The position numbers and the translations under genes are program-made. 64,000 nt of DNA from CALCHA01 sp035548175 (GTDB taxonomy: Bacteria > Planctomycetota > Phycisphaerae > WQYP01), in contig DASZTO010000082.1 of NCBI GenBank assembly GCA_035548175.1, positions 1-64,000 of the forward strand, in the 5' to 3' direction. Shown here one piece after another: positions 36,801 to 44,064 of the stretch (the first letter of the stretch is position 1; every line of letters begins with the position of its first letter). The notes below the pieces were generated by a model. It saw only the letters and a list, made by a program, of their open reading frames with translations. It was not told the DNA's origin and searched no databases.

Positions 36801-37163
36801 GGCGGCGTCGGACGCTGGATGTATGAAGGCATGGAAGGCATCACCCTCGATGAATCCCACCCCGGCTACAAACAGTTCCTCCTCCAGCCCGAATTCTCCT
36901 CCTCCATGTCCTACGTCAAGGGGTCCATCGATTCGCCCTACGGCAAGATCGTCTCCAACTGGAAAATCGACGGCGACAATCTGATTTACGATGTCACCGT
37001 GCCGCCGAATTCCAGCGCCCTCATGACGCTGCCCCTCGCCGCCAAAGACCTCAAATCCAGCGGCGATCCCACCGGCAAGATCGTGGAAAAAGACGGCTCA
37101 CTGACCGTTCCCCTCGCCGCCGGCACGTACCAGTTCACGATGCCCAAGTCCGTCGCGAAGTGA
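33813..37163 (+). CDS. Alpha-L-rhamnosidase, GH78, secreted
   Basis: 1116 residues. ATG 33813 gives a signal peptide (MRHIPVLLAAAVLSAAPAFA); GAGG lies upstream. The order is an N-terminal Bac_rhamnosid_N-like beta domain (VTDLQVEHAAHPVGIGVTSPRFSW), beta sandwiches, then the (alpha/alpha)6 catalytic domain with SIPTDCPQRDERMGWMGDAQVF (general acid region, near residue 650), FFMKWMQDV, TTMWERWDGW and a C-terminal beta domain. It removes terminal rhamnose from plant or algal glycans. Residues about 770-830 form a Gly/Arg-rich insert (GQRGGGPGRGGRQG, FGRGGFGGGRGFGG) inside the catalytic barrel. Confidence 0.93.
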   Translation: MRHIPVLLAAAVLSAAPAFAAGPVSVTDLQVEHAAHPVGIGVTSPRFSWKIISDHAGAKQTAYEIIASPKTYGPVTVLPAPLWSSGKVASDQSVLIPWGGKPLDSRADVQWKVRIWDETGTPTDWSTPASFELGILDPAKEWKGQWITAELPRVDMMAEPLAKTDWISGGAAANQSTGIRKIIDIPEGAKILSATCDANADGLINLFVNGNAIKQGPSSHTAPFHADFITDLKPGKNTIGLFSLAVRRPTPQDKRNAIAAHLNIELADGQHIEVVTDGDWKAGVAPEGDWYAPDYDDASWKPASDLGPYDASKVAPSADSTLGPGRYMRRAFSVTKPIAKARLYYTALGTCEPAINGKRINDHLLDPGWTEYSKRTMVREQDVTNLLTQGQNAVGVVLADGWFAGRVGWAGLAQYSQISRRPLFNAQLEITYTDGSTDTIATDASWKFGDGQIVGSDQQLGEIIDDRKPGLECTAPAFDDSQWKPAVVDSNINVPLSPSVGPPVTVFTELKPAKIARFGDTFVVDFGQNMVGHVRITANGKPGTEITVSHGEMLQPDGTIYNENLRQAISIDKFILKGGGSETLEPQFTFHGFRYAQITGYPGDLNPDDIKAVVISSDCPTTGTFECSNPEVNRLYENTVWGMRSNYISIPTDCPQRDERMGWMGDAQVFAPTAARHADVSGFFMKWMQDVDDGQNANGSFNNVNPRARENQSYPVWADAGVVIPWTMYTTYGDPAFLSINYPNMQRYVDYEERTYTNLMPTGGVGDHLAPMGQRGGGPGRGGRQGAALPLSDGTYFAAAPAAGTPPARGAGRGFGRGGFGGGRGFGGPSVTTIVDTAYFARCAWIVSQSAAILGKPDDAQKYDDLYHRICDTFTKNFVQPDGSMPAGSQTTYCLALEFNLVPDAMRPALMKHLTDDIDQRQHLSTGFVGVGFINLVLGQHDRSDEAYKLLLTDTYPSWLYEVKNGATTMWERWDGWTDTGGFQASSMNSFNHYSFGGVGRWMYEGMEGITLDESHPGYKQFLLQPEFSSSMSYVKGSIDSPYGKIVSNWKIDGDNLIYDVTVPPNSSALMTLPLAAKDLKSSGDPTGKIVEKDGSLTVPLAAGTYQFTMPKSVAK

Positions 37164-37166
37164 TCC

Positions 37167-38429
37167 GTGAGTCCGCTTCTGATCTGCTGTCTCGTCGGCG
37201 CCTCGCTCGTGTGCGCCTTCTGGCTCTACGCCCTCGCCCTGCCCTCCCAGTGGCGCGCCATCCGCTTCCTTTACAACGCCGGCGATTCCCCCGCCGTCAC
37301 CAACAATGGCTTCCCTCACGATGACGCCCCCGCCGTCTATCCCGGCGATCCCGACGTCTGGCCGGAAGTCCTCGTCATCGCCCCCGGCCGCAACGAGGGC
37401 CACCTGCTCGAAAAAACCATCGGCTCGCTCTGCGCCATGCACTACCCGCGTTTCCGCGTCGTCTTCATCGACGATCAATCCACCGACAACACCCGCGCCG
37501 TCTGCCAACAACTCGCCGCCCGCTTCCCGCATTTCACCGTCATTCACAACAGCACCCCCCCACCGCCCGGGTGGATCGGTAAAACCTGGGCCGTCGCGCA
37601 GGCCGAAGCGCTCACGCAATCCGCCGAGTGGATTCTCTTCACCGATTCCGATCTCGAGTATCACCCCGATTGCCTCACCCAGGCGGTCCGCCTGCAGCAT
37701 CACCGCCGCGCCGATCTGGTCAGCTTCCTGCCCGCGCTCAAATTCGAAACCCTCGGCGAACTGCTCGGGCTTCTCCCCGCCATGACCCTCATCTGCATCA
37801 AGCTCCCGCTCGCCGCCGCCAACGATCCGGGCGATCCCCGAGCCCTCATTGCCGGCGGCTTCTTTCTGATCCGGGGCGAACTCTACCGCCACCTCCGGGG
37901 CCACGGCGGCGTGCGCGGGCAGGTCATCGAGGACATCGCCTTCGGCCAGCGCGCCAAGGCCGCCGGCAAGCGCGTCTTCACCGCCGCCACCCATACGCTC
38001 TTCTCCGCCCGCATGTATGAAGGCTGGGCGGACACCTACAACGGTCTGAAGAAAAACGCCTACGCCGGCGCCAACTACCGCCCGCTGGCGATTCTCCCGA
38101 TCACGTTTTTCCTGCTTTTCATCGGCGCCCTGGTCCCCGCCTACGCCCTCGCCGCCGCCATCGCCTGCATTTTCCACCCCACGCCGATGACCGCCGCCCT
38201 GCTCGCGGTGACGCTCACCGCTTTCGCCGCCCAGCTTGCCGTCGGCATCCGCTCGGCCTGGTTCCTCTCCCTGCGCCCGCTCACCGCCTTCGCGCTGGCC
38301 CCGGGATTCGCGTTCTACGCCCTGATCTTCCTCGCCTCCGTCCTCGACCACTACCGCGGCGGCAACACCTGGGCCGGCCGCCGCATGGCCCCCCAAAACC
38401 TCCAATCCCTCGCCCAGTCAGACAAGTAA
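37167..38429 (+). CDS. Family 2 glycosyltransferase, membrane-bound (HpnB/CrtQ-like)
   Basis: 420 residues from GTG 37167, four bases after the rhamnosidase stop. One N-terminal helix, then the GT2 domain: VLVIAPGRNEGHLLEKTI, FIDDQSTDNTR, GWIGKTWAVAQAEA, FTDSDLEYHPD (DxD-like), GGFFLIRGELY and VIEDIAFGQRAKAAG, followed by three or four membrane helices (near residues 305-395). Close in layout to the hopanoid-associated HpnB and carotenoid CrtQ-type transferases. The substrate is not known; no hopanoid or carotenoid genes are nearby. Confidence 0.85.
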   Translation: MSPLLICCLVGASLVCAFWLYALALPSQWRAIRFLYNAGDSPAVTNNGFPHDDAPAVYPGDPDVWPEVLVIAPGRNEGHLLEKTIGSLCAMHYPRFRVVFIDDQSTDNTRAVCQQLAARFPHFTVIHNSTPPPPGWIGKTWAVAQAEALTQSAEWILFTDSDLEYHPDCLTQAVRLQHHRRADLVSFLPALKFETLGELLGLLPAMTLICIKLPLAAANDPGDPRALIAGGFFLIRGELYRHLRGHGGVRGQVIEDIAFGQRAKAAGKRVFTAATHTLFSARMYEGWADTYNGLKKNAYAGANYRPLAILPITFFLLFIGALVPAYALAAAIACIFHPTPMTAALLAVTLTAFAAQLAVGIRSAWFLSLRPLTAFALAPGFAFYALIFLASVLDHYRGGNTWAGRRMAPQNLQSLAQSDK

Positions 38430-38430
38430 G

Positions 38431-38513
38431 AATTGCCAATTGCCGATTGCCCGTTGCCAATTGGGAAAACATCTCGCCCATCAATCGGCAATAGGCAATG
38501 GGAAATCGGCAAT
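38431..38513. repeat. Inverted arrays of ATTGCCN heptamers between convergent genes
   Basis: Left arm 38432-38462 has four heptamers of the form ATTGCC(A/G/C) and right arm 38484-38513 carries four in the opposite orientation, so the whole block can fold back. It fills the 88-bp gap between the convergent glycosyltransferase and M50/HlyD genes and may end transcription on both strands. Confidence 0.75.
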
Positions 38514-38517
38514 GATC

Positions 38518-40695
38518 TCACAGCCGCAAATCCGGCGTCGTCGAATCCAATATCGCCCGCCACACCCGCTCCGCCACGTTTGTCCGGCGATCCACCACGA
38601 TCTCCGCCCGACCCGTCATCCCGTCCGCCAGATAGCCCGCATCCGGCGGCAAATTCACGAACACCGTGCTCCGCCGATTCGTCGACCGCACCTGTCCCTT
38701 CGCGTCCGCCTTCACGTCCACATCCCCGCGCACCGTGCTGCTGAGCGCCGGATGCAGCAACTGGTCCGAAATCTCCGAGCTCACCCGGCTCACCGTCGAC
38801 TCAATCGGATTCGCAGGGGCCGACCACAGCCGAATCTTCACCGGCATCCCCGGCTTCACCACCGCCGCCTGCTGCTGCGGCAAACTCAGCCGCGCCTGCA
38901 GCTTGTCCGTCCGAATCACCCGGCACAACGCCACGTTCGACGCCACGAAATTCCCCACCACGCTCTTGAGCGATGTGTCCCGGATGATCACCCCATCCAC
39001 CGGCGCTCGCAGCGTCAGGTTCGCGATCTCCTGCTGGATGAACGCAATCCGCTTGTCATACGCCGCGATCGCATCGTCCGCCGCCGCGCTCAGCGCCGGC
39101 TGGTTATGCGCCAACGCCTCGCTCGATTGCAGCGCCGCCGCCGCGCGCTGGCTTTGCACCTGCTCCAGTTCCGTCGTCAGCGTCGGATCCGTCAACTTCA
39201 CGATCACCTCCCCCTTGCTCACGCGCTCCCCCGTATCCTTCGACACCGATTCCACGTACCCCGGCGTCCGCACGAATACCGGCTCGTCGCTCACGCTCAA
39301 CACCACCAGCGGCTCGCGAATCGACCGGCTCCAGGGCATGAACGCCACCCCCAGCAGAATGATCGCCGCCGCCCCGGCCACCGCCCCCATGTACGCCAGC
39401 CGCTTGCCGATGTCCCAGCGCTGCTTCCACACGAACGCCATCGATTTGAGCATCGGCCATAGCACCGTCATCACGACGTACACCACCGCCAGCAATATCC
39501 CGAACGGCGCCAGCCCGAACTGCCCGAAAAAGTAATACAGCAGCGTGATCACCCCGAAGATCACCATCCACTTGTACACCGTGCTGGCCACCGCGAAGCT
39601 CACCAGCCAGCCCGCACGCCCCTGGTCCGGCGGCGCCTGCGGCTTGAGTTTCAGCACCCACTTCTGCAGGTAATACCCGATGAGCTGCCGCCCCTTGGTC
39701 ATCAGGTTGGGGATTTCCAGCAGGTCGGCGAGGAAGTAATAGCCGTCGTAACGCAGCAGCGGATTGGCGTTGAAAAACAGCGTGGCCACGCTGCACGAAA
39801 TCATCGTGTTGAGCGCGATCTGGTTGATCACGCCGTCGGATGGCGTATACAGCCACACGAACGTCGCCAGCGCCGCGATCACCAATTCCACCACCACGCC
39901 GCCCGCATTGATCCACAGCCGCGCGCTGCGCGAGGAAATCATCCAGGCGTCGCTGGTGTCGCAATAAAAGCTCGGCGTGATCACGAACAGCATCACGCCC
40001 ATGCTCGATACTTCGCCTCCGAAATGCTTCGCCGTCAGCCCGTGCCCGAACTCGTGAAACACCTTCGTGCAGATGAACACGCCATAGAGCACCAGCAGGT
40101 TCTGCCACGAAAGCAGGTTGTACGGCAGGTTCGCCAGGCGGTCGGTGCTCATCAGCACGTTCCACAGCGCCACCAGCACCAGCCCGATCGCCGCGATCCC
40201 GGTGATCGGGTTGAAGATCACGTTGCCGATCGTATCGTCGAGAAATGTCAGCAGCCGATCGGGATGAAAAATCGGAACCTTGAAAAACAGAAAATTCTGG
40301 GCCAGCTCCATCCACCGCTGCCGCCGCGCCGCCGAGCGCCGCTTGGTCAGCCACTCCGCATGCCCCAATCCCTCGCCCACCAGCAGATGCGATTCATGCA
40401 GCATCCCCACGAACCGCAGCACGTCCTGCACCGTCAGGCTGCTCTCGGGAAACTGCTGCTGGATCAGCCCCAGCAAATCCCGCGCTGTCCTCTCCCCGTT
40501 GAATTGTGTGAGCAGGAAATGTTCCACCGGCTGCAAACGAAAATACCGCAGCGTCACCGGGTCTTTCATCACGAAGCACAACTGCCCGTAAAAAAGCTGC
40601 GGGCTGATCACCATGTCCGCGCGCAGCGGCGAGATCGGCCGATCCGCCGGCTCCGCACCCACCGCCACCCGATAATCCCGCCGCTCTTCGCGCAT
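38518..40695 (-). CDS. M50 (site-2) protease-like membrane protein fused to HlyD-type adaptor
   Basis: 725 residues. An N-terminal PqqD-like winged segment (about residues 30-110, FRLQPVEHFLLTQFNGERTARDLL) is followed by an M50-type membrane core with HEFGHG near residue 214 and NANPLLRYDG near residue 308 (zinc ligands), six or more helices, and from about residue 460 a HlyD/biotinyl-lipoyl adaptor (VFVRTPGYVESVSKDTGERVSKGEVIVKL, a coiled coil, then LRAPVDGVIIRDTS). AAGGA precedes the ATG. The partner upstream is a GAF-HlyD protein. Fusion proteins of this type are thought to form envelope-spanning export machines; peptidase activity may be structural only. Confidence 0.88.
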   Translation of the reverse strand: MREERRDYRVAVGAEPADRPISPLRADMVISPQLFYGQLCFVMKDPVTLRYFRLQPVEHFLLTQFNGERTARDLLGLIQQQFPESSLTVQDVLRFVGMLHESHLLVGEGLGHAEWLTKRRSAARRQRWMELAQNFLFFKVPIFHPDRLLTFLDDTIGNVIFNPITGIAAIGLVLVALWNVLMSTDRLANLPYNLLSWQNLLVLYGVFICTKVFHEFGHGLTAKHFGGEVSSMGVMLFVITPSFYCDTSDAWMISSRSARLWINAGGVVVELVIAALATFVWLYTPSDGVINQIALNTMISCSVATLFFNANPLLRYDGYYFLADLLEIPNLMTKGRQLIGYYLQKWVLKLKPQAPPDQGRAGWLVSFAVASTVYKWMVIFGVITLLYYFFGQFGLAPFGILLAVVYVVMTVLWPMLKSMAFVWKQRWDIGKRLAYMGAVAGAAAIILLGVAFMPWSRSIREPLVVLSVSDEPVFVRTPGYVESVSKDTGERVSKGEVIVKLTDPTLTTELEQVQSQRAAAALQSSEALAHNQPALSAAADDAIAAYDKRIAFIQQEIANLTLRAPVDGVIIRDTSLKSVVGNFVASNVALCRVIRTDKLQARLSLPQQQAAVVKPGMPVKIRLWSAPANPIESTVSRVSSEISDQLLHPALSSTVRGDVDVKADAKGQVRSTNRRSTVFVNLPPDAGYLADGMTGRAEIVVDRRTNVAERVWRAILDSTTPDLRL

Positions 40696-40703
40696 CCCAA
40701 TCC

Positions 40704-40801
40704 TTCTGACTACTGACTACTGACTACTGACTACTGACTACTGACTACTGACTACTGACTACTGACTACTGACTACTGACTTCTGACTTCTGACTACTGA
40801 C
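40704..40801. repeat. Fourteen heptamers (TACTGAC type) between paired export genes
   Basis: A strict 7-bp period: one TTCTGAC, ten TACTGAC (40711-40780), two TTCTGAC and one TACTGAC. It occupies nearly all of the gap between the stop of the GAF-HlyD gene and the ribosome-binding site of the M50-HlyD gene. Confidence 0.95.
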
Positions 40802-40804
40802 TTC

Positions 40805-42850
40805 TCAAAAAAACAACGTCATCTTCAACAACCGCATCGCCCCGCGCGTCCACTGCGTCGCCAGCGGCTTGTGCCCCACGTGAATCTTCGCACGCCCCGT
40901 CACTCCGCTCATCGCGATCCCCGGCGGCAGATTGTCCTTCTTCAGCTTCACCTGCAGCCGGAATACGTTCGCATTCTTGTCCTGCGTCGACGCCGGCAAC
41001 AGAGTCGCCGTCCCGATCGCATGCACCTCATATCGTTCGTCCGGCCACGGATACAAAATGTACTCCACCTCGATCCCCTGGTCCGGCTTGTTCTCCGCCG
41101 CCGCCAGCCGCGACGCCTTCTCCAGCGCTCCCTGCACCGTCGCCACCTCGCTCTCCGGCACGTCCACCACCAGTTCCCAGTCCGAAAAGCTCGCCACTTC
41201 CATCAGCGGCTCGCCCTTCTTGGGCGTGCTCCACTGCTTCTGCTCCACGTTCTCCGTCAGCACCTGCCCGTCGATCGGGCTGTACACCGTGCACAGGTCG
41301 ATCTCGTGCTCCAGTTGCTTGGCCTCGCTGGCGATCTGGTCCATGTCCTGGTGCAGCGACTGCACCTTCGCCGCGTCGCCCTTCTGCTCCGCCACCTGCA
41401 AATCGCTCTGCTTCTGCCGATAGTCCGACACCACCTTCGCGTGCTCCGTCAGCAGCTCCGTGTCATCGAACACCGCCAGCGGCTTGACCAGGTCGCCCTT
41501 CTCCGCCTGCATGCTCTTGGGATACACGTGCTCCCCCGCGCGCACCGGAATGTCCACGATCCGCCCCTCCAGCGGCGCCACGATCGGCAACTGGGCCGTC
41601 GGACGCACCTGGCAATCCGCCTTGATCGAAAAATCCATCGGGATCACCCCGATGATCGCGATCGCAATCGCAATCGCCCCGCCCACGATCAGCCCCACCG
41701 TCCGCTTCGGGCTCGCCGGCTTGCGCCACAGATCGCGCACCGCATGGAACGTCTTCATCAGCGGAACCGATTCCACCTCGATCGCGTTGCCCACGCTCGC
41801 CACGCTCAGCCGCGCCACCTCCGCCAGCAGCGCCTGATGCTCCTGCGCCGCCTCGCTCGTCGAATACTCGACGAAAATCACCCCCAGCACCGGGTCCGTC
41901 GGCGCGTCGCCCTTGATCGGCGCCGCCAGAAACGCCTCAAACGTGCTCGCCGCAAAATACGCCGACGCCGCATCCTGTAAATCCGGATCGCTCACCAGCT
42001 GCTTCACCGCCCCCCGGTCCAGCGCCACCGGCACGTGGCGGTCGCGCACGTAATCGAAAACCAGCCGCTGCACCTGGAACAGGTTCGCCCGCTTGTTGGG
42101 CTCATCCACATTGGAAACCGCCGTCACGCGCTTCCGCACACGTGGATACGCCTCCACCGTCACCCGCTCCGCCTCCAGCACGTCGCGCGACAGATTCGCA
42201 ATGTCCACCGTCACCTGCCCCAGGAACAGGTGCTTGTGAATCTCATCCGTGAATCGCACCAGCTTGTTGCTCGTCCCCCGGTCCTTCTCCATCAAACTCA
42301 GATGCCGCTCCGTCAGCGTCTGCTCCACCGCCCCCACCATCCGCGCCAGAAAATTCAAAAACGTCCGGTGCAGCGTGCCATCACTCACCGGCGGCGGCGG
42401 CACCGCCATCATCAGCACCATCGCCGCCTTCCCGTGCAGCCGCATCGGTACAAACAGCAGCTCCATCGGCGACGGATTCATCGGCGAATCCACGCCCTCC
42501 GATTCCACATAAAACGCCGGCACGATCAGCGGCTTTCCCTCCCGCGCGCACCGCCGAACCCCCGTCACCACCCCCGCGATCACCTCCCCCTCCGCCATCA
42601 ACTGCAGCCCCCCCCCGCCCCCCAACTGATGCTCCAGAATCAACTCCGGCTTGTCCGGATTCTCCGTCACCCACACCCCCGCTCCGCCCGCCTGCAACGC
42701 CGCTCCGCTCAGCCGAACCATCTCCGCGAGAATCCGATCCGTCGCCGGCTTCGCCTCGATCACCTTCCCCAGCGCCTGCACTGCCTGCTGCAACACCGTC
42801 GCCAGATCGCCCCCGCCCACCACGTTCGAAACAACACCCACTGGCGCCAT
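40805..42850 (-). CDS. GAF-domain protein with HlyD-type adaptor domain
   Basis: 681 residues. Two GAF-like domains occupy about residues 20-185 and 205-385 (AGGAGVWVTENPDKPELILE; VLGVIFVEYSTSEAAQEHQALLAEVARL). One membrane helix follows (TVGLIVGGAIAIAIAIIGVIPM, near residue 395), then an adaptor: RIVDIPVRAGEHV as a lipoyl half, a coiled coil (KQSDLQVAEQKGDAAKVQSLHQDMDQ), YSPIDGQVL as the second half, and a beta-barrel tail. Cytoplasmic sensing joined to a periplasmic adaptor is unusual. It is the upstream partner of the M50-HlyD gene. The 373 bp to the divergent endonuclease gene (42851-43223) hold no feature I can support. Confidence 0.85.
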   Translation of the reverse strand: MAPVGVVSNVVGGGDLATVLQQAVQALGKVIEAKPATDRILAEMVRLSGAALQAGGAGVWVTENPDKPELILEHQLGGGGGLQLMAEGEVIAGVVTGVRRCAREGKPLIVPAFYVESEGVDSPMNPSPMELLFVPMRLHGKAAMVLMMAVPPPPVSDGTLHRTFLNFLARMVGAVEQTLTERHLSLMEKDRGTSNKLVRFTDEIHKHLFLGQVTVDIANLSRDVLEAERVTVEAYPRVRKRVTAVSNVDEPNKRANLFQVQRLVFDYVRDRHVPVALDRGAVKQLVSDPDLQDAASAYFAASTFEAFLAAPIKGDAPTDPVLGVIFVEYSTSEAAQEHQALLAEVARLSVASVGNAIEVESVPLMKTFHAVRDLWRKPASPKRTVGLIVGGAIAIAIAIIGVIPMDFSIKADCQVRPTAQLPIVAPLEGRIVDIPVRAGEHVYPKSMQAEKGDLVKPLAVFDDTELLTEHAKVVSDYRQKQSDLQVAEQKGDAAKVQSLHQDMDQIASEAKQLEHEIDLCTVYSPIDGQVLTENVEQKQWSTPKKGEPLMEVASFSDWELVVDVPESEVATVQGALEKASRLAAAENKPDQGIEVEYILYPWPDERYEVHAIGTATLLPASTQDKNANVFRLQVKLKKDNLPPGIAMSGVTGRAKIHVGHKPLATQWTRGAMRLLKMTLFF

Positions 42851-43223
42851 ACAGTGTCCTCGTTCAGAGTGGTACGCCTCTGCGAATCCCGCCCCTTTTC
42901 ACATCGTCACAAGACGACCCGCCCCACCACAAAGTCATGCAATTACAAGGAGCTAAGCATAGGCATTCCCCCCCGCCGAGAAAAGCAAAACCTCCCCCCT
43001 TTTTCGAGAAAACTACCCCGGCTCAACCAACGTCAGGTCCCTGGAAAATCCTCAGCCCTCTCGCGATCCCCCAGGGATTTGCATCAATTCCCACCGCCTT
43101 CGTGGACCTTCACTCCATCGTGTCTCCGTGTTGAAGTCCGCCGTCGCCGGCGCGCCTACAATCGCCCAAGCGCATGCAGCGCCGAACCGAGGTGCATGAT
43201 GCCCGCCACCCTCCACCGCCCGC

Positions 43224-43907
43224 ATGCCCGCACGCACGCTCCCGCAAAGCGCCCCCTTCGACATCCACGAAGCCATCCTCCTCCTGCGAAAAGCCGTCCA
43301 ATCCTTCCCCGCCGCCGCCATGTTCGAGCTGCGCGACAAAGGCTATTCCACCCTCTTTCAGCAGCTTATCGCCTGCATCATCTCGATCCGCACGCGCGAT
43401 GAAGTCTCCCTCCCCACCGCCATCCGCCTCTTCGAAAAAGCCGCAACGCCGGAACCCCTCGCCGACCTCACCGTCACCGAAATCGACCAGCTCATCCACC
43501 CCGCCACCTTCCACTACCCCAAAGCCAAAACCATCCACGACATCGCCCGCAAAACCGTTCGTGATTTCCAAGGCCGCCTCCCCTCAGACCGCGACACCCT
43601 CCTCGCCCTCCCCGGCGTCGGCCCCAAATGCGCCGCCCTCGCCCTCGGCGTCGCCGAAAATCAGCCCCACATCTCCGTCGACATCCACGTCCACCGCGTC
43701 ACCAACCGCTGGGGCTACATCCACGCCGCCACCCCCGAAAAGACCATGCTCGCCCTCATGCAGACACTCCCCCAGGAATTCTGGATCGAACTCAACCGCC
43801 TCCTCGTCCCCTTCGGCAAGCACCTCTGCACCGCCGCCGCCCCCAAATGCTCCACCTGCCCCCTGCTCTCCATGTGCCAGCAGGTCGGCGTCACCACCCA
43901 CCGCTGA
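43224..43907 (+). CDS. nth: Endonuclease III-type DNA glycosylase/AP lyase
   Basis: 227 residues. Helix-hairpin-helix LPGVGPKCAALALG near residue 128 with the catalytic Lys in GPKCA, catalytic Asp in SVDIHVHRVTNRWGY near residue 153, and a C-terminal [4Fe-4S] site spaced C-x6-C-x2-C-x5-C (CTAAAPKCSTCPLLSMC). It removes oxidised pyrimidines and nicks the abasic site. No Shine-Dalgarno sequence is evident before ATG 43224. Confidence 0.92.
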   Translation: MPARTLPQSAPFDIHEAILLLRKAVQSFPAAAMFELRDKGYSTLFQQLIACIISIRTRDEVSLPTAIRLFEKAATPEPLADLTVTEIDQLIHPATFHYPKAKTIHDIARKTVRDFQGRLPSDRDTLLALPGVGPKCAALALGVAENQPHISVDIHVHRVTNRWGYIHAATPEKTMLALMQTLPQEFWIELNRLLVPFGKHLCTAAAPKCSTCPLLSMCQQVGVTTHR

Positions 43908-43945
43908 TCCGTCCATCGCCACTCCACATCCCCACAAATTTGTGT

Positions 43946-43971
43946 CCATTCGTGTGCATTTGTGGACAATT
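43946..43971 (+). repeat. Dispersed repeat copy, left of aldehyde dehydrogenase
   Basis: A run containing CGTGTGCATTTGTGGACAAT is nearly identical to 45760-45782 in the same orientation; the two copies bracket the aldehyde dehydrogenase gene. Confidence 0.6.
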
Positions 43972-44064
43972 TATCCGTTGCGTTCCCACCGGGCGCAGCG
44001 TTATCGTGCAAAAATCACGGTGCAACACCGCACGTCCCGTCGGTCACATCTCAAGGAGGTTCCC

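Noticed and set aside
33495..36860. A 1121-codon open frame on the - strand
   Set aside because: Antisense to the ATPase and the GH78 rhamnosidase, both with intact family motifs; no motif in the reverse frame.
40704..40801. CRISPR-like array
   Set aside because: The repeats are contiguous 7-mers without spacers, and no cas gene is present.
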